Below, in pieces: positions 19,800-29,771 of a DNA stretch of 64,000 nt. Location: positions 11,443,557-11,507,556 of the forward strand of contig NW_020954630.1 in assembly GCF_900497805.2 (NCBI RefSeq), in the 5' to 3' direction. The notes under the pieces are model-generated. The model did no database searches. It was not told where the DNA came from and saw nothing but the letters and a program-made list of their open reading frames with translations. This DNA comes from Vombatus ursinus (Eukaryota > Chordata > Mammalia > Diprotodontia > Vombatidae). Position numbers and translations under genes: made by a program. Within the stretch, counting starts at the first letter, position 1. Each line of letters opens with the position of its first letter.

Positions 19800-20305
19800 C
19801 CAAACCCTCACTTCCCTTCTCTCTCCTACAATAGTTCTCTTAACACCTCCAGCAGATGACCCAGCCACCAAATGAAATGGAGGTCATCAGACACAGGCTG
19901 CCTCAGCTCCTTTCCTTAAATCCTTATAGTTTTTCGGGAGCACCCCTGGCTGTTTCCTCCTTCACTCTGGTCACAGATGAATCCCCCCCATTCCTCACTG
20001 AGGTTAATCCTACTACCATTCATTACTTCCTTTCCTGCTACGACCTTACTCTAGTCATAATTCCCTCCCTTTTCATTTTCTGTCTTTCTGTTTCCACTGG
20101 TTCCTTCCCATCTATCTCCAAACATGCTCTGGTCTCTTTTGTCCTAAAAAAGCCTTAATTTGACTCTTCTCCCACAACCTACTACTCTGCAATCTCTCCG
20201 CTTCCTGTCATTACCATGCTTCTCAAAAAAGTCATCTTCATCTGATGCTTCCCATTCCTCACAATTCACTCTTGCAATAAAGTGTCTGTTCAGACTACTA
20301 AAATT
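19800..20305 (+). mobile_element. Long L2 LINE, part 1 (ORF2 region)
   Basis: The sequence TCATAATTCCCTCCCTTTTC, CCATCTATCTCCAAACATGC, AAAAAAGCCTTAATTTGACTC and TTCTCAAAAAAGTCATCTTC matches the pyrimidine-rich coding strand of the L2 reverse transcriptase fingers. The same L2 resumes at 20495, 21546 and 22105, spanning about 2.6 kb in total. Confidence 0.65.

Positions 20306-20307
<2 letters not shown>

Positions 20308-20354
<47 letters not shown>
20308..20354. repeat. (CT)n microsatellite at SINE tail
   Basis: A pure CT array replaces the T-rich tail of the adjacent antisense SINE. It has probably grown from that tail. Confidence 0.97.
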
Positions 20355-20355
<1 letters not shown>

Positions 20356-20485
20356 ACAATCAGGGTTAAGTGGCTTACCCAGGGTCACACAGCTAGTAAG
20401 TGTCAAGTGTCTAAGGCTGGATTTGAACTCAGGTCCTCTTGTCTCCAAAGCTGGAGCTCTATCCACTGTACCACCTAGCTGCCTC
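20355..20485 (-). mobile_element. Marsupial tRNA-SINE, antisense, in L2
   Basis: It reads CAATCAGGGTTAAGTGGC, GGGTCACACAGCTAGTAAG, TTGAACTCAGGTCCTC and ends GTACCACCTAGCTGCCTC. The flanks share TGATCTCT (20304-20311 and 20492-20499), with ATTGATCTCT on both sides, a likely target duplication inside the L2. Confidence 0.9.
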
Positions 20486-20494
20486 TGAAATTGA

Positions 20495-20890
20495 TCTCTT
20501 AAAAGTCACCAGTGACCCTCCTAATTCCCACATCCAGTGGCTTTTAAAAGGTCTTTGGACATCTAGTCTCTCTCCCACTAATGGTCTTGATGTTTTCTGT
20601 TCTTTGGCTATAGTGATAATACCCTCTCCTTGTTTCTCTTTCTGCTTAGCTAAACACTTCTTTGTTTCTTTTCCTGGCTCCTCATCTTCTCCCCAAACTT
20701 TAAGATGAGCATTCCCCAAAGGTCTATCCTCAGGCCTCTTTCCTTCTCCTTCTCCCACTTCTTCTCCTCCTTTCCCCTCCCTTTTCTCATTTACTCTCAT
20801 TGCTTCAGTTATTTCACCCAAGCAGTTGACTTTCTAATCTATGCCTTCTGAGTTTCAGACTTGAATCTCAAGTTGCCTATCTCCACCTGG
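20495..20890 (+). mobile_element. Long L2 LINE, part 2
   Basis: TTAAAAGTCACCAGTGACC, CACATCCAGTGGCTTTTAAA and GTCTATCCTCAGGCCTC are the L2 reverse-transcriptase stretch (KVTSD...N..., PQGSILGPL in the intact family). The frame is lost. Confidence 0.7.
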
Positions 20891-20892
20891 AT

Positions 20893-21062
20893 GTGTTTGG
20901 AATCAGAGTTCAAATGTTGACTTGGCATCTTACTATCTGTGTGACTTTGGCCAAGACAAATTGACTTCTCTGGGCCTCGGTGTCTTCATTTGTAAAATGA
21001 GAGAGCTTGGACTAGATGATGCTAAGGTTCCTTCCAATTATAAATCAGTGATTCTGTTGACT
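20893..21062 (+). mobile_element. MIR-like SINE in L2
   Basis: TTTGGAATCAGAGTTCAAATG, TTACTATCTGTGTGACTTTG, TCTTCATTTGTAAAATGAGA and a tail GACTAGATGATGCTAAGG and TCCTTCCAATTATAAATC. Old copy. Confidence 0.75.
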
Positions 21063-21089
21063 TTCCATAAATAATTCAAAGAATCATGT

Positions 21090-21180
21090 TCAAAGAAGTG
21101 TGGTGTCATGGATAGGACACTAGAATTGGAATCAGGAAGAACTTAACCTCTCTGTGCCTCAGTTTTCTCATTTCCTACCA
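21090..21180 (+). mobile_element. MIR-like SINE, left part
   Basis: GAAGTGTGGTGTCATGGATA, GAATTGGAATCAGGAAGAAC and CTCAGTTTTCTCATTTCC. The tail continues at 21470, so the SINE at 21192-21465 is nested within it. Confidence 0.65.
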
Positions 21181-21191
21181 TTCCTCCAAGC

Positions 21192-21465
21192 AGCTAGTGG
21201 TGCAATGGATGGAACACTGGACCCAAAGTTAGGAAATCCTTAATTTAAATCTGGCCTCAGACACTTTCTAGTTGTGTGACCTTGGGCAAGTCACTTAACC
21301 TCTGCCTCAGTTTCCTTAACTATAAAAAAGGGAATAATAATAGTACCTACCTCTCAGGGTTGTTGTGAGGATTGAATGATATATATGTATTTATATACAC
21401 TTAGCCCAGTGCCTACCATGTGGTAAACATTATGTAGATGCTTATTCCCTTCTCCTTCCCTTGTC
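21192..21465 (+). mobile_element. tRNA-SINE, nested in a SINE in an L2
   Basis: CAGCTAGTGGTGCAATGGAT, CTAGTTGTGTGACCTTGGGC, GCCTCAGTTTCCTTAAC, GGGTTGTTGTGAGGATTG, TTAGCCCAGTGCCTACCATG and GATGCTTATTCCCTTC. Nearly complete. Confidence 0.85.
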
Positions 21466-21469
21466 TCAT

Positions 21470-21545
21470 TTATAAAATAAGGGGGTAGGTCTTGGTGACC
21501 CCTAAGGTTTCTCCCAGCTCTAAACCTATGATCTTATGGTTCTAA
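21470..21545 (+). mobile_element. MIR-like SINE, right part
   Basis: CTCATTTATAAAATAAGGGG, GGTGACCCCTAAGGTTTC and CAGCTCTAAACCTATGATC complete the SINE begun at 21090. Confidence 0.65.
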
Positions 21546-21926
21546 AACTAAACTCATTGGTTTTAGAAACCCAAAGCTACTCCTTCTTCTGATGTTACTA
21601 TTCTTGTGTGTGACAGCACTAGTTTCCCACATTCCTAAGCTGGAGGTTATCTTTGACACTTTTACATACAATCAGTTCTCATTTTGTGTCTCTTTTACTT
21701 CTGCATCTATCCCCTCCTCTCTCTTCCCCCTATCACTGTCCTTTCACAAGCACTTATCATTACCTGTTTGAATCATTTAATAACCTAACTACAAGGCTTT
21801 CTGCTTCCCCTCTACTCTTTAATCACCCATTCACACTGTTGTCATAATTATCTTATATTCACAGATCTGGTATCACTCTTCTCTGTTCAAAAGTGTTCAG
21901 GGGCTCCTGTTGCCTATTGAGTCTAC
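21546..21926 (+). mobile_element. Long L2 LINE, part 3
   Basis: GGTTATCTTTGACACTTTTAC, CTTATCATTACCTGTTTG, ACTACAAGGCTTTCTGC and AAAAGTGTTCAGGGGCTCC are the C-terminal coding segment of L2 (LGVIFD.., NYCNGLL.. order). Confidence 0.75.
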
Positions 21927-22104
21927 CAGGGTTGGGGAACCTGTGGCCTCAAGGCCACATGTGGTCCTCTTGGTCCTCAAACTTCACAGAACAAACCCCC
22001 TTAATAAAAAGATTTGTTCTGTAAAACTTGGACTTGGTCAAAAAGCCACACCCAAGGACCAGAAGACCACATGTGGCCTTGAGGCTTCAGGTTCCTCATC
22101 CCTG
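21927..22104. mobile_element. hAT-type MITE, both ends present
   Basis: It starts CAGGGTTGGGGAACCTGTG and ends CAGGTTCCTCATCCCTG, inverted terminal repeats of about 17 bases with 2 mismatches. Much of the 178-bp body is also palindromic (GGCCACATGTGG near both ends). GTCTA occurs on both sides, but a clean 8-bp duplication is not visible. It is inserted in the L2. No transposase is encoded, so it would have moved in trans. Confidence 0.85.
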
Positions 22105-22440
22105 GTCTAGACTACTCTTCCTAACATTTGAGGCACTCAGCAATCTAGAGACATTGTTGCCTTTCCAGCCTCACTTCATATGACTCCCTTCCATGCATTG
22201 GCCCAACAAGACTGCTCGTTATCCTCCAAATACGTGCTGCACTCTTCCCGCTCCATATCTTTGCATGTGCTATTGCCTATGCCTGGAATGCCCTCCCTCT
22301 CCATCTTTACCTGTTAAATTCCCCTCTCTCTCTTCTTTAAAGTCAGACTCAAACACCACAAAGCCTTTCACTTTCTCTTTTTCTGGTTCTTTTCAGTACT
22401 GCCATTGACTTGAGCCCCTACTGTGTTACCTCCATTGTTA
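22105..22440 (+). mobile_element. Long L2 LINE, part 4
   Basis: CTCACTTCATATGACTCCC, TGCATGTGCTATTGCCTATG, CCTGGAATGCCCTCCCTC and AAGTCAGACTCAAACACC form the L2 run-in to the 3' end. It breaks off before the GAGGGCAGGGAC terminus. Confidence 0.85.
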
Positions 22441-23700
22441 GGGATCCAGTGACCGGCACCCTAGTTCCATTTAGCCACTTAACATCAGGTAGCCTTTACA
22501 AAGGTGTATTTGCTTCAAAGATATAGTGAGTACAAACATATAACCCCTCCCATATTTCTGGGGCATGTCTTCCTTATACCACTTTGGTCTCAGGGAAAAT
22601 GGGATCAAAACTTAGCTCAATTGCTAAATTGCATTGATACCACCAAGTTTACATCCAGCAGAGATATTGTCATCAAATGAGTTCTTTCAGCTTTTGTTGG
22701 CTTTGGTCTAGACAGAAGGTTTCTTCTGAAGGTCATTCTTTTATCCTTGGGATGTCAGTGACACAGTGGCTGTACCACTTAGCTTAGAATCCAGGCTCTG
22801 GAATTTGGGTATGTCAGAGTTCCCTTATGATAATCTTGTGAGACTCCACTATCTTAACATAGAACAGAAAAAGAGCAAATGAATGGGTAAAGGCCCCGGG
22901 TCTATTTCTCTTGGGTCATATGGCCTCAGAGGGGAAGAAAGCCCTAAAGATGTCCTCCTTACCACCTGGTCTCTCATTGGATACTATGAGTGAATCAATG
23001 AGTTCCTCCAGACATCAATGAAAATAAAGAGAGATACAAAAACCACAGTACTCGTCTCTTTTGAATGCCTCTAAAGTCAGAGGACCTCTTTTTCATCAGA
23101 ATAATAAAAACAATTTTAAAAAATCAGAATTATGTCAGCAATATGCAACATAAAGTACCCACAAATCTCAAAAAAAAGATGAGATCAGGAAGGATTCTAT
23201 GGGTTCAGCCAAGAAGACTGGCTAAGAAGTTATTCTTTCTCTAACAGCATAAGTACATTAGAGAATTCATCATAAAGAAACAGCCCGTTGTGGGTCATGT
23301 CTGTGGCTCGTGTCTGGCATGTGCCATTTTAATCCTGAAGTAACAGAAGGGAATTAAGTTATAGAAATGTGGAATTCATGAAGCATTGGAACAGAAAAAC
23401 ATCTGGAGGACACCCAGCCAAAGACCGTAAGCCATAGTGAGAGAGATTTTAGTTCTTGGATCACTGACTTCTCTTATAATGTCCCATGGAGCTCTTGTTA
23501 TGGTAAGTCCTTCAACATGCAGGAATTACTAATGGGATTGCTCCTGAAAGGTGCTTCTGTGTGGCAGTTACAAGCAGCTTTTTGGGATTACATTTTAGCT
23601 GCTATGTCAGTAACCCCAATTCGTCACAAGGGCAATTGTGGCTGGCAGGGCTCCAGATGTAGATGGCATAAAACCTGTTAAGGGATTTTCCTCTCACCTT
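22441..23700. other. Unclassified DNA, possible old repeat
   Basis: About 1.26 kb shows no named SINE or LINE motif. The start (TGTTAGGGATCCAGTGACC, from 22437) and the A-rich stretch near 23100 would suit an old solo repeat, but no matching end or target duplication was found. No coding frame of note. Confidence 0.35.
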
Positions 23701-23703
23701 AGG

Positions 23704-23870
23704 GAGGCAGCGTGGCATAATGGCCGATGTGCTAGATTTAGCATCTGGATGCTCTGGTTTCAAATCTTGTCTCTGACTCTTTATTAGTTCTACGGCCCTG
23801 GATAAGTCTTTTATTCTCTCTTATCCTTGGGGTTTTTCTCTAAAATAGGTATAATCATAGTACCAATGTT
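23704..23870 (+). mobile_element. MIR-like SINE
   Basis: AGGCAGCGTGGCATAATGG, GTTTCAAATCTTGTCTCTG and TAAAATAGGTATAATCATAG in MIR plus-strand order. Old copy. Confidence 0.75.
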
Positions 23871-24139
23871 TCACTGCTATGAATACTACTTCCCAATCTT
23901 TCTGACTCCAAGAAGGCCCCTCTCCACTAAAGCATGCTTTATCCACAAAGAATATTAAGTGCTTCTCAGATTGTGATAATTTTTGTACAAGTAGCATAGT
24001 AACCATCTGTAGTGTTCCAGTTTTAGCACCTGTACTTCTGGAGTAAGGTGAGATCAAATTACTTGGGCAGGTGACCCAGGAAGTCAGAAGGATGTTAACT
24101 TGCTACAGTAGAAAATGGAGAGTCCTTCTAGCCCATGTC
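23871..24139. other. Unique DNA, nothing recognised
   Basis: No feature recognised. A 78-codon minus frame (23821-24057) overlaps the SINE edge and has no motif. Confidence 0.4.
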
Positions 24140-24335
24140 AGGAAGCACAGGGAAGGAGCCTTGGGTTGAGAATTAGGAAACCTGGACTTCAGTCCCAGTA
24201 TTCTATGAGCTATTGAATGATCTTGGCAGGTCACTTCCCCTCTATAGGCCTTAGTTTCCCCATCTGTAAAATGACAGGTTTGGACTAGATAACCTCTGAA
24301 GTGCCTTCTATCTACACCTGACATTTTATGAGTCT
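24140..24335 (+). mobile_element. MIR-like SINE with 'ggactagataacctctgaa' tail
   Basis: GGAACCTGGACTTCAGTCC-like head, then GCAGGTCACTTCCCCTC, GTTTCCCCATCTGTAAAATG, TTTGGACTAGATAACCTC and CTACACCTGACATTTTATG. Confidence 0.8.
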
Positions 24336-24985
24336 AAACATCAAAAACCCAAAATGAATTGGTTGAAGAAATCACAGCTCCGTGCCTGTCTTTAAATGTT
24401 TAATGGATCCATCTTTTCCCTGTTTTTCCTCTCCCACCTTTGTCTTTTGGTGAAGATTTTGGCCTTTAAATAAATTATTTCACTTAATGAATGACCTTTG
24501 TTTCTGGTTACATTTCTTATCTAATAGACTGGCTTTTTGGGGTTGTTGTTCTTTAATAAGAAACTTCCTTGGTTGTAATTGAAACCCACGGTTCCCAGCA
24601 CGTAATTGGAGTGCTCTGTGACCCAGGCAGCTGGTGCTGTGACATGTCATCTTAGAAAGTTACTGTTGGATTTTTTAGAAAAACTGTTGCAACAATTGTG
24701 AGACTAAATTGCTATCTTAGAAACAAAAGTCACTCCCTGGTAATTGGTTATGTCTTAGAGCTTAGACTCCAAGGTCAGGTCTGTGGTTCTACAGATCTCA
24801 GTGAGAACTTGCACTTTGTGAACACTGGGTACTTCTCAGAGGGTGGGGTGGGGGGAGGGTCACAAACTCTAAACTGAGAAAGTTTCACTCGTGGAGTAGC
24901 AGTGACAGGGTAAGGAGTGAAAGAGCAGGAATTTAAATGATTACAGCTGGTGCTCACTCCTACATAGAAACTGTTTGGAAAAACA
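24336..24985. other. Repeat-free block
   Basis: No transposon or exon is recognised. A G-rich patch (GGGTGGGGTGGGGGGAGGG, about 24840-24860) could form a G-quadruplex. Confidence 0.45.
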
Positions 24986-24986
24986 C

Positions 24987-25168
24987 AGCAATGATTCAGT
25001 GGAAAGAGCCCTGGTTTGGGAGTCAGAGAACCTGGGTTTTGTATCCTCGCTTGGTCATTTAGTCCTTCTGTTGTCCTGGGTCAGTATGGGGCTCAGTCCT
25101 CTCATTTTTACAATGAGAAGACTGGACTCAATGATTTCTCAAGTTCCTCTCAGCTCTAAATCTATAAT
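24987..25168 (+). mobile_element. MIR-like SINE
   Basis: GATTCAGTGGAAAGAGCCC, GAGTCAGAGAACCTGGGTTT, GACTGGACTCAATGATTTC and CTCAGCTCTAAATCTATAATC. Confidence 0.82.
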
Positions 25169-25300
25169 CAACCAATCAACAGGCATTTTTTAAAGGACCC
25201 ATGATATGCCATATACTTTGCTGCCCATCAAGATGACAAATACAAAAGTGACATAGTCTCTGACCTCAGGGAATTTATATTTTACTAGATTTTATGATCC
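25169..25300 (+). mobile_element. Ancient 'tttattaagcacc' repeat, fragment
   Basis: CAACAGGCATTTTTTAAAGG, CATGATATGCCATATACTTT and TGACCTCAGGGAATTTATAT follow the family seen at 38859. A further decayed piece appears at 25440-25560 (GATACACTAGGCACTATAG, AGTCCCTGTTCTGC). Confidence 0.55.
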
Positions 25301-25693
25301 TATAATCCTGTGACATTGACCCCTCCTTACTAGCTCCCACTTCTCAAATACAAAACCTTGAAACTTGTATGCTAATTTAGGTGTTAGAAACCAGGGATAC
25401 ACCTCCTTTTTGGCAACTTTTATTTTTCCTCTTCAATCTTCAAAAAAAATATTGATCAAATTTCTGTTCCTGTATCCAATGATACACTAGGCACTATAGA
25501 GGATGAAGGAGAACAGTCCCTGTTCTGCTTTAAGCTAAACACTAACAAACATGAAACAATAGGATGAGAGCTTGAAGGGGCCTTTAATGTCATTTACTTC
25601 ACTCTTTCCTCTGTACCAGGCTGTTGCTAACAATTAAATGCTAAATTGTATTATAATAAACTCAGAAATGGAGAAATTTGTGTAAGTTAGAGC

Positions 25694-25812
25694 AGAGGTG
25701 TCAAAAGTATTCCCGGAACCTGTTTAAAATGTATTTGGGAAATTGTCTAATAAAACAAATAAAAATACAATACAACACAGATAATGTTAACATGTGATGT
25801 TCTAAGTTAATA
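25694..25812. mobile_element. hAT-type MITE fragment ('cagaggtgtcaaa' family)
   Basis: The start CAGAGGTGTCAAAAGTATTC is the typical terminal repeat of this family. The interior ACAATACAACACAGATAATG and TTAACATGTGATGTTCTAAG also fits. It is interrupted or truncated by the SINE at 25816. Confidence 0.7.
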
Positions 25813-25815
25813 TAC

Positions 25816-26072
25816 GGGGGCAGCTAGGTGGCAGTGGATAAAGTGCTGGACCTGAAGTCAAGAAGACTTATCTTCGTGAGTTCAAATCTAACCTCAGACT
25901 CTTACTAACTATGTGACCCTGGGCAAATTACTTAACCCTGTTTGCCTCAGTTTCCTTATCTATAAAATGAGCTAGAGAAGGAAAATGGCAAACTACCCCA
26001 GTATCTTTGCCAAGAAAACCCCAAATATGGTTATGAAGAGTCAGATGTGACTGAAAATGACTGAACAACACT
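25816..26072 (+). mobile_element. Marsupial tRNA-SINE with RTE tail, full length
   Basis: It has the head GGGGCAGCTAGGTGGCAGTG, ACTATGTGACCCTGGGC, TTTGCCTCAGTTTCCTTATC, the RTE-like part GGCAAACTACCCCAGTATC, TTGCCAAGAAAACCCC and the end GACTGAAAATGACTGAACAAC. The tail identity with the RTE 3' end at 10240-10266 implies that RTE enzymes mobilised it. Confidence 0.93.
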
Positions 26073-26114
26073 CAAAGAAGACTGAAGCCTTCCTTCAGAA
26101 ATGAAGAAAAAGAT

Positions 26115-26338
26115 AAAACTAACATCCACAGCACTTCACAGTTCTTCAAATGTTTCACATCCATTGTCTCATTTGATCATCAGAGCAACTTAGTAATAAT
26201 AGCAAGTGCTATTATTATTCCCACTTTCCAAAGGAAGAAACTGAAGGTCAGAAGCTGTGTGACTTGCCTGTGATCACAGAAATACTAAATATTCTGATGC
26301 TGCCCTTGAAGGCAGGTCTCTCAATTCCAGGTCTAAGG
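26115..26338 (-). mobile_element. MIR-class SINE, antisense
   Basis: CACAGCACTTCACAGTTCTTC, ATTGTCTCATTTGATCATC, GAAACTGAAGGTCAGAAGC and GTGTGACTTGCCTGTGATC. Confidence 0.8.
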
Positions 26339-26676
26339 CTTTAAAAGGGAAGAGCAGTCCTGGTCAGGAAGCATCCCAGCAAGCCAACAGGAAGCCCCAC
26401 TCTGCAAACCAAGCTGCCAGATCCCATGGCTTCCAGCAGCACCAGCCACTCCCAACCCCAGCCCCCCAGCACAGCGCCAGATATGAGGGTCCCCCGTAGG
26501 GCAACATCGATGCAGCACCAGATAAACAGCCTGGGCCTGCAGCCATTGGAACAAGAAGCCTGAGTCAGTGCCCCTTCCATCCTGGAAGCTGGAAGCAGAA
26601 CTCAAATTTAGAAGAAAGAAAATTTTAAAAAATTTTTAAAAAGGAAAAAGTTGAGCAAAAAACAACAAAAAAAGAA

Positions 26677-27340
26677 TCTGACCATGGTGACAGGGAAGAC
26701 CAAGACACAAACTCAGAAGAGGACAACAATGTCAAAACACCTAAGAAAACTCCAAAGGAAAACAGGAAGTGGTCTCAAGCCCAGAAAGAATTCATGGAAG
26801 AGCTCAAAAAGGAGCTTAAAAACCACATAACAGAGGTAGAAGAAAAACTGAGAAAAGAAATTAAAGTGATGAAAGAGAATTACGGAAAAAAGAGTTGACA
26901 ACTTGAAAAAAAGAAAACAACTGTTTAAAAAGTAGAATTGGCCAAATGAAAAAGGAGTTGCAAAAATCCACTGAAGAAAACAACCCTCTAAAAAGTACAA
27001 TTGGCCAATTGGGAAAGGAAGTATTAAAGCTAACCAGGGAAAACAAACTCCTTCAAAGTTAGAATTGGGCAAGTGGAAGCTAATGACTCTGAGACATCAA
27101 GCATCAATCCAACAAATTCAAAATAATGAAAAAAATAGAAGAAAATGTAAAATACCTCATTGGAAAAATAACTGACCTGGAAAATAGATCCAGGAGAGAT
27201 GATCTCAGAATAACTGGATTACCTGAAAGCCATAATCAAAAGGAGGACCTGGACAGCATCCTTCAAGAAATTATCAAGGAAAACTGCCCTGATATCCTGG
27301 AACCAGAGGGGAAAATAGATATTGAAAGAATCCACTGAAA
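26677..27340 (+). pseudogene. L1 ORF1 remnant (RNA-binding chaperone)
   Basis: The first open run (26677-26895) encodes an acidic then Lys/Glu-rich helix (KEFMEELKKELKNHITEVEEKLRKEIK) ending in a stop at 26896. A second frame (about 26921-27060) has heptad-like repeats (IGQMKKELQKSTEEN, then IGQLGKEVLKLTRENKLLQ), the trimerising coiled coil of ORF1p. The third run (27126-27338) reads IGKITDLENRSRRDDLRITGLPES and then LDSILQEIIKENCPDILE. This matches the start of the ORF1p RRM domain (compare NLRLIGVPES...LENTLQDIIQENFP in human L1). At least two frame changes and a stop break it. The C-terminal domain is not recognisable. Confidence 0.85.
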
Positions 27341-28189
27341 GAGGAATATCTTTCTCAGGAAAGAGATCCCTAAATAAAAACTCCAAGGAACATTATATCT
27401 AAATTACAGAACTATCAGGTCAAGGTAAAAGTACTTCCAGTGGCCAGAAAGAAGCAATTCAAATATTGGAGAGCAACAATCAGGATTACATGGGACTTAG
27501 AAGCTGCTATATTAAAGGATCAGAGGTTATGGAACATGATATTCTGAAAGGCAAAGGAGCTAGGACCACAACCAAAAATCACCCACCCAGTGAAATTAAG
27601 CATAATACTCCATGAAAAAAAAAAGGTCATTCAATGAGATAGAAGGATTTCAAGCTTTCATAAGGAGAAGACCAGAATTGAACAAAAAATTTGATCTCCA
27701 ATATCAAGACCCAGGAGAAGTCTAAAAAGGTAAAAAGGGAAAAGAAAACAGGGATTTAATGGAGTTGAACTGTTTACATACTTATATAGGAAGATGGCAC
27801 TTGTAATTCTTAAAAATTGTACCACTAGTGGTACAGTTAGAAGGAATATACATAGACAGAAGATAAGGGTATAAGGTGAATTTGAGGGATTGACATAAAA
27901 AATAGTTAAGGGATGAGAAACAGGAGTACAATGGATGCAGAAGGAAGGAAGAGGTAAAATGAGGTAAATTCTTTCATATGAAGAGGTACGAAGACCTATT
28001 ACAGCAGAGGGGAAGATGGGAAGGTAGTGGGCATTGCTTGAGCCTTACTCTCATCAGTATTGGCTCAAAGAATGAATAATATACACAATCAGTTGAATAT
28101 AGAAATCTATCATACCCAACAATAAAGTAGGAGGGGAGGAGACTAAGTAAAGGGGGGGGACTGACAGAAGAGAGGGCAATAAACAGTAA

Positions 28190-29440
28190 TCATAACTGTG
28201 AATGTGAATGGGATGAAATCTCCCATAAAAAAAAAATGAATAGCAGAGTGAATAAAAAACCCAGAATCCTACAATACACTGTTTTCAAGAAACACACTTG
28301 AAACAGAGAAACATATACATAATAAAGATAAGGGACTGGAGCAGAAGCTATTATGCTTCAGCTGAAGTAAAAAAAAAAAAACAGGGGTAGCAATCCTGAT
28401 CTCAGACAAAACCAAAGCAAAAATAGACCTAATTAAAAGAGATAAGGAAGGAAACTACATCTTGCTAAAAGGTATGATAAACAATGAAGTAATAACAATA
28501 CTAAACATATATACAGCCAGTGGTATAGCAAAGAAATTCTTAAAGAAGAAGTTATGGTTCATGACCAAAAAAGAGACAGAGAGCATTATGAAATGTAAAA
28601 TAGATAATTTTGATTACATTAAATTAAAAAAGCTTTAGCACAAACAAAACCAAAGCAACCCAGATTAGAAGGAAAATAGAAAGCTGGGAAACAATGTTTA
28701 TATCAAGTATCCCTGATAAAAGCCTCATTTCTCAAATATATAGAGAACTGAGTCAAATGTATAAGAATACAAGCCATTCCCCAACTGATAGATTGTCAAA
28801 GGATGTGAACAGGCAGTTTTCAGATGAAGAAATCAAAGCTATCTATAGGCATATGAAGAAATGCTCTAAATCACTTTTGATTAGAGAAATGCAAATAAAA
28901 ACAACTCTGAGGTAATACCTATCAGATTGGTTAATATGACAGAAAAAGGAAAATTATAAATGTTGGAGAGGATGTGGGAAAATTGGGACACTAATGTACT
29001 GTTGGTGTTGTGAACTGATTCAGCCATTCTGGAGAACAATTTGGAATTATACCCAAAGGGCAACCAAACTGTGCACACGCTTTGATCCAGCAATACCATT
29101 ACCAGGTCTGTATCCCAAAGAGATCATAAAAAAGGAAAAAGGACCTACATGTCAAAAATATTTATAGTGACCCTTTACGTGGTGGCAAAATATTGGAAAT
29201 TGAGGAGAGACCCATCAATTAGGGAATGGCTGAACAAACTGTGATCTATGAATGCAATGGAATACTACTGTAAATAGGAAATGATGAACAGGCACATTTC
29301 GGAAAAACCTGGAAAGACTTGTATGCACTGATGGAAAGTGAAATGAGCAGAACCAAGAAAACATTGTACACAGTATCAGCAACACTATGTGACGATCAAC
29401 TATGAATGACTCAGCTCTTCTCAGCAACACAATGATCTAA
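28190..29440 (+). pseudogene. L1 ORF2 remnant with its middle deleted
   Basis: The left part (28190-28540) in several frames gives NVNGMKSPIK, then RDKEGNYILLKGMINNEVITILNIYTASG. These align with the endonuclease of human ORF2p (NINGLNSPIK; RDKEGHYIMVKGS; LTILNIYAPN). From about 28546 the sequence jumps to FMTKKETESIMKCKIDNFDYIKLKKL, then DKSLISQIYRELSQMYKN, VNRQFSDEEIKAIYRHMKKCSKSLLIREMQIKTTLR. This matches the extreme C-terminal region of ORF2p (GLISRIYNELKQIYKK; MNRHFSKEDI; HMKKCSSSLAIREMQIKTTMR). The YADD reverse transcriptase is absent. The longest open run is 28694-28915. Confidence 0.88.
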
Positions 29441-29771
29441 GACAAGCACAAAGGACTCATGAAGGAAAATGCTATCCACATCTAGAGAAAGAACTGATGG
29501 GCTCTGAATGCAGATCGAAGCACACTTTTTTCACTCACTTTACTCTTTTTTATGTTTTTTTTACCTTTTGATCTATTTCTTCTTTCACAAGTGTGACTAA
29601 TATGGAAATATGTTTTACATGATAGCACGTGCATAACCTATATCAGATTGCCTACCATTTTAGGAAGAGGGGTGGGGAGGGATGGAGAGAGGGTGAAAAT
29701 TTGGAACTCAAAATCTTGTAAATAGAATGATAAAAATTATCTTGACATATAATTGGGAAAAATACTATTAG

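Larger units (their letters stand above)
26341..29770 (+). mobile_element. L1 LINE with internal ORF2 deletion
   Basis: A marsupial L1 of about 3.4 kb: 5' UTR-like GC-rich leader (26341-26600), ORF1 remnants (26677-27340), an inter-ORF segment (about 27400-28180), the N-terminal endonuclease start of ORF2 (28190-28540), and the last part of ORF2 (28546-29440) with the 3' UTR (to about 29770). The order is correct but the central 2.5-3 kb of ORF2, including the whole reverse transcriptase, is missing. It resembles the half-L1 (HAL1) architecture but keeps the two ends of ORF2. It could only have spread using enzymes of other L1s, if the deletion predates insertion. Confidence 0.9.

Noticed and set aside
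20144-20488. Frames with long LSLSLS or EREREREREI runs
   Set aside because: Translations of the (CT)n array and the adjacent antisense SINE.
22437-23700. Possible old solo long terminal repeat or other unnamed repeat
   Set aside because: Start resembles a terminal repeat but the other end and duplication could not be found.
26341-26600. GC-richer patch considered as a CpG island or promoter
   Set aside because: It is the 5' leader of the L1, with few CpG dinucleotides. Overlapping minus frames (60-90 codons) are shadows.
26713-27072. 119-codon minus frame with many F and L residues
   Set aside because: Antisense shadow of the L1 ORF1 coiled-coil region.
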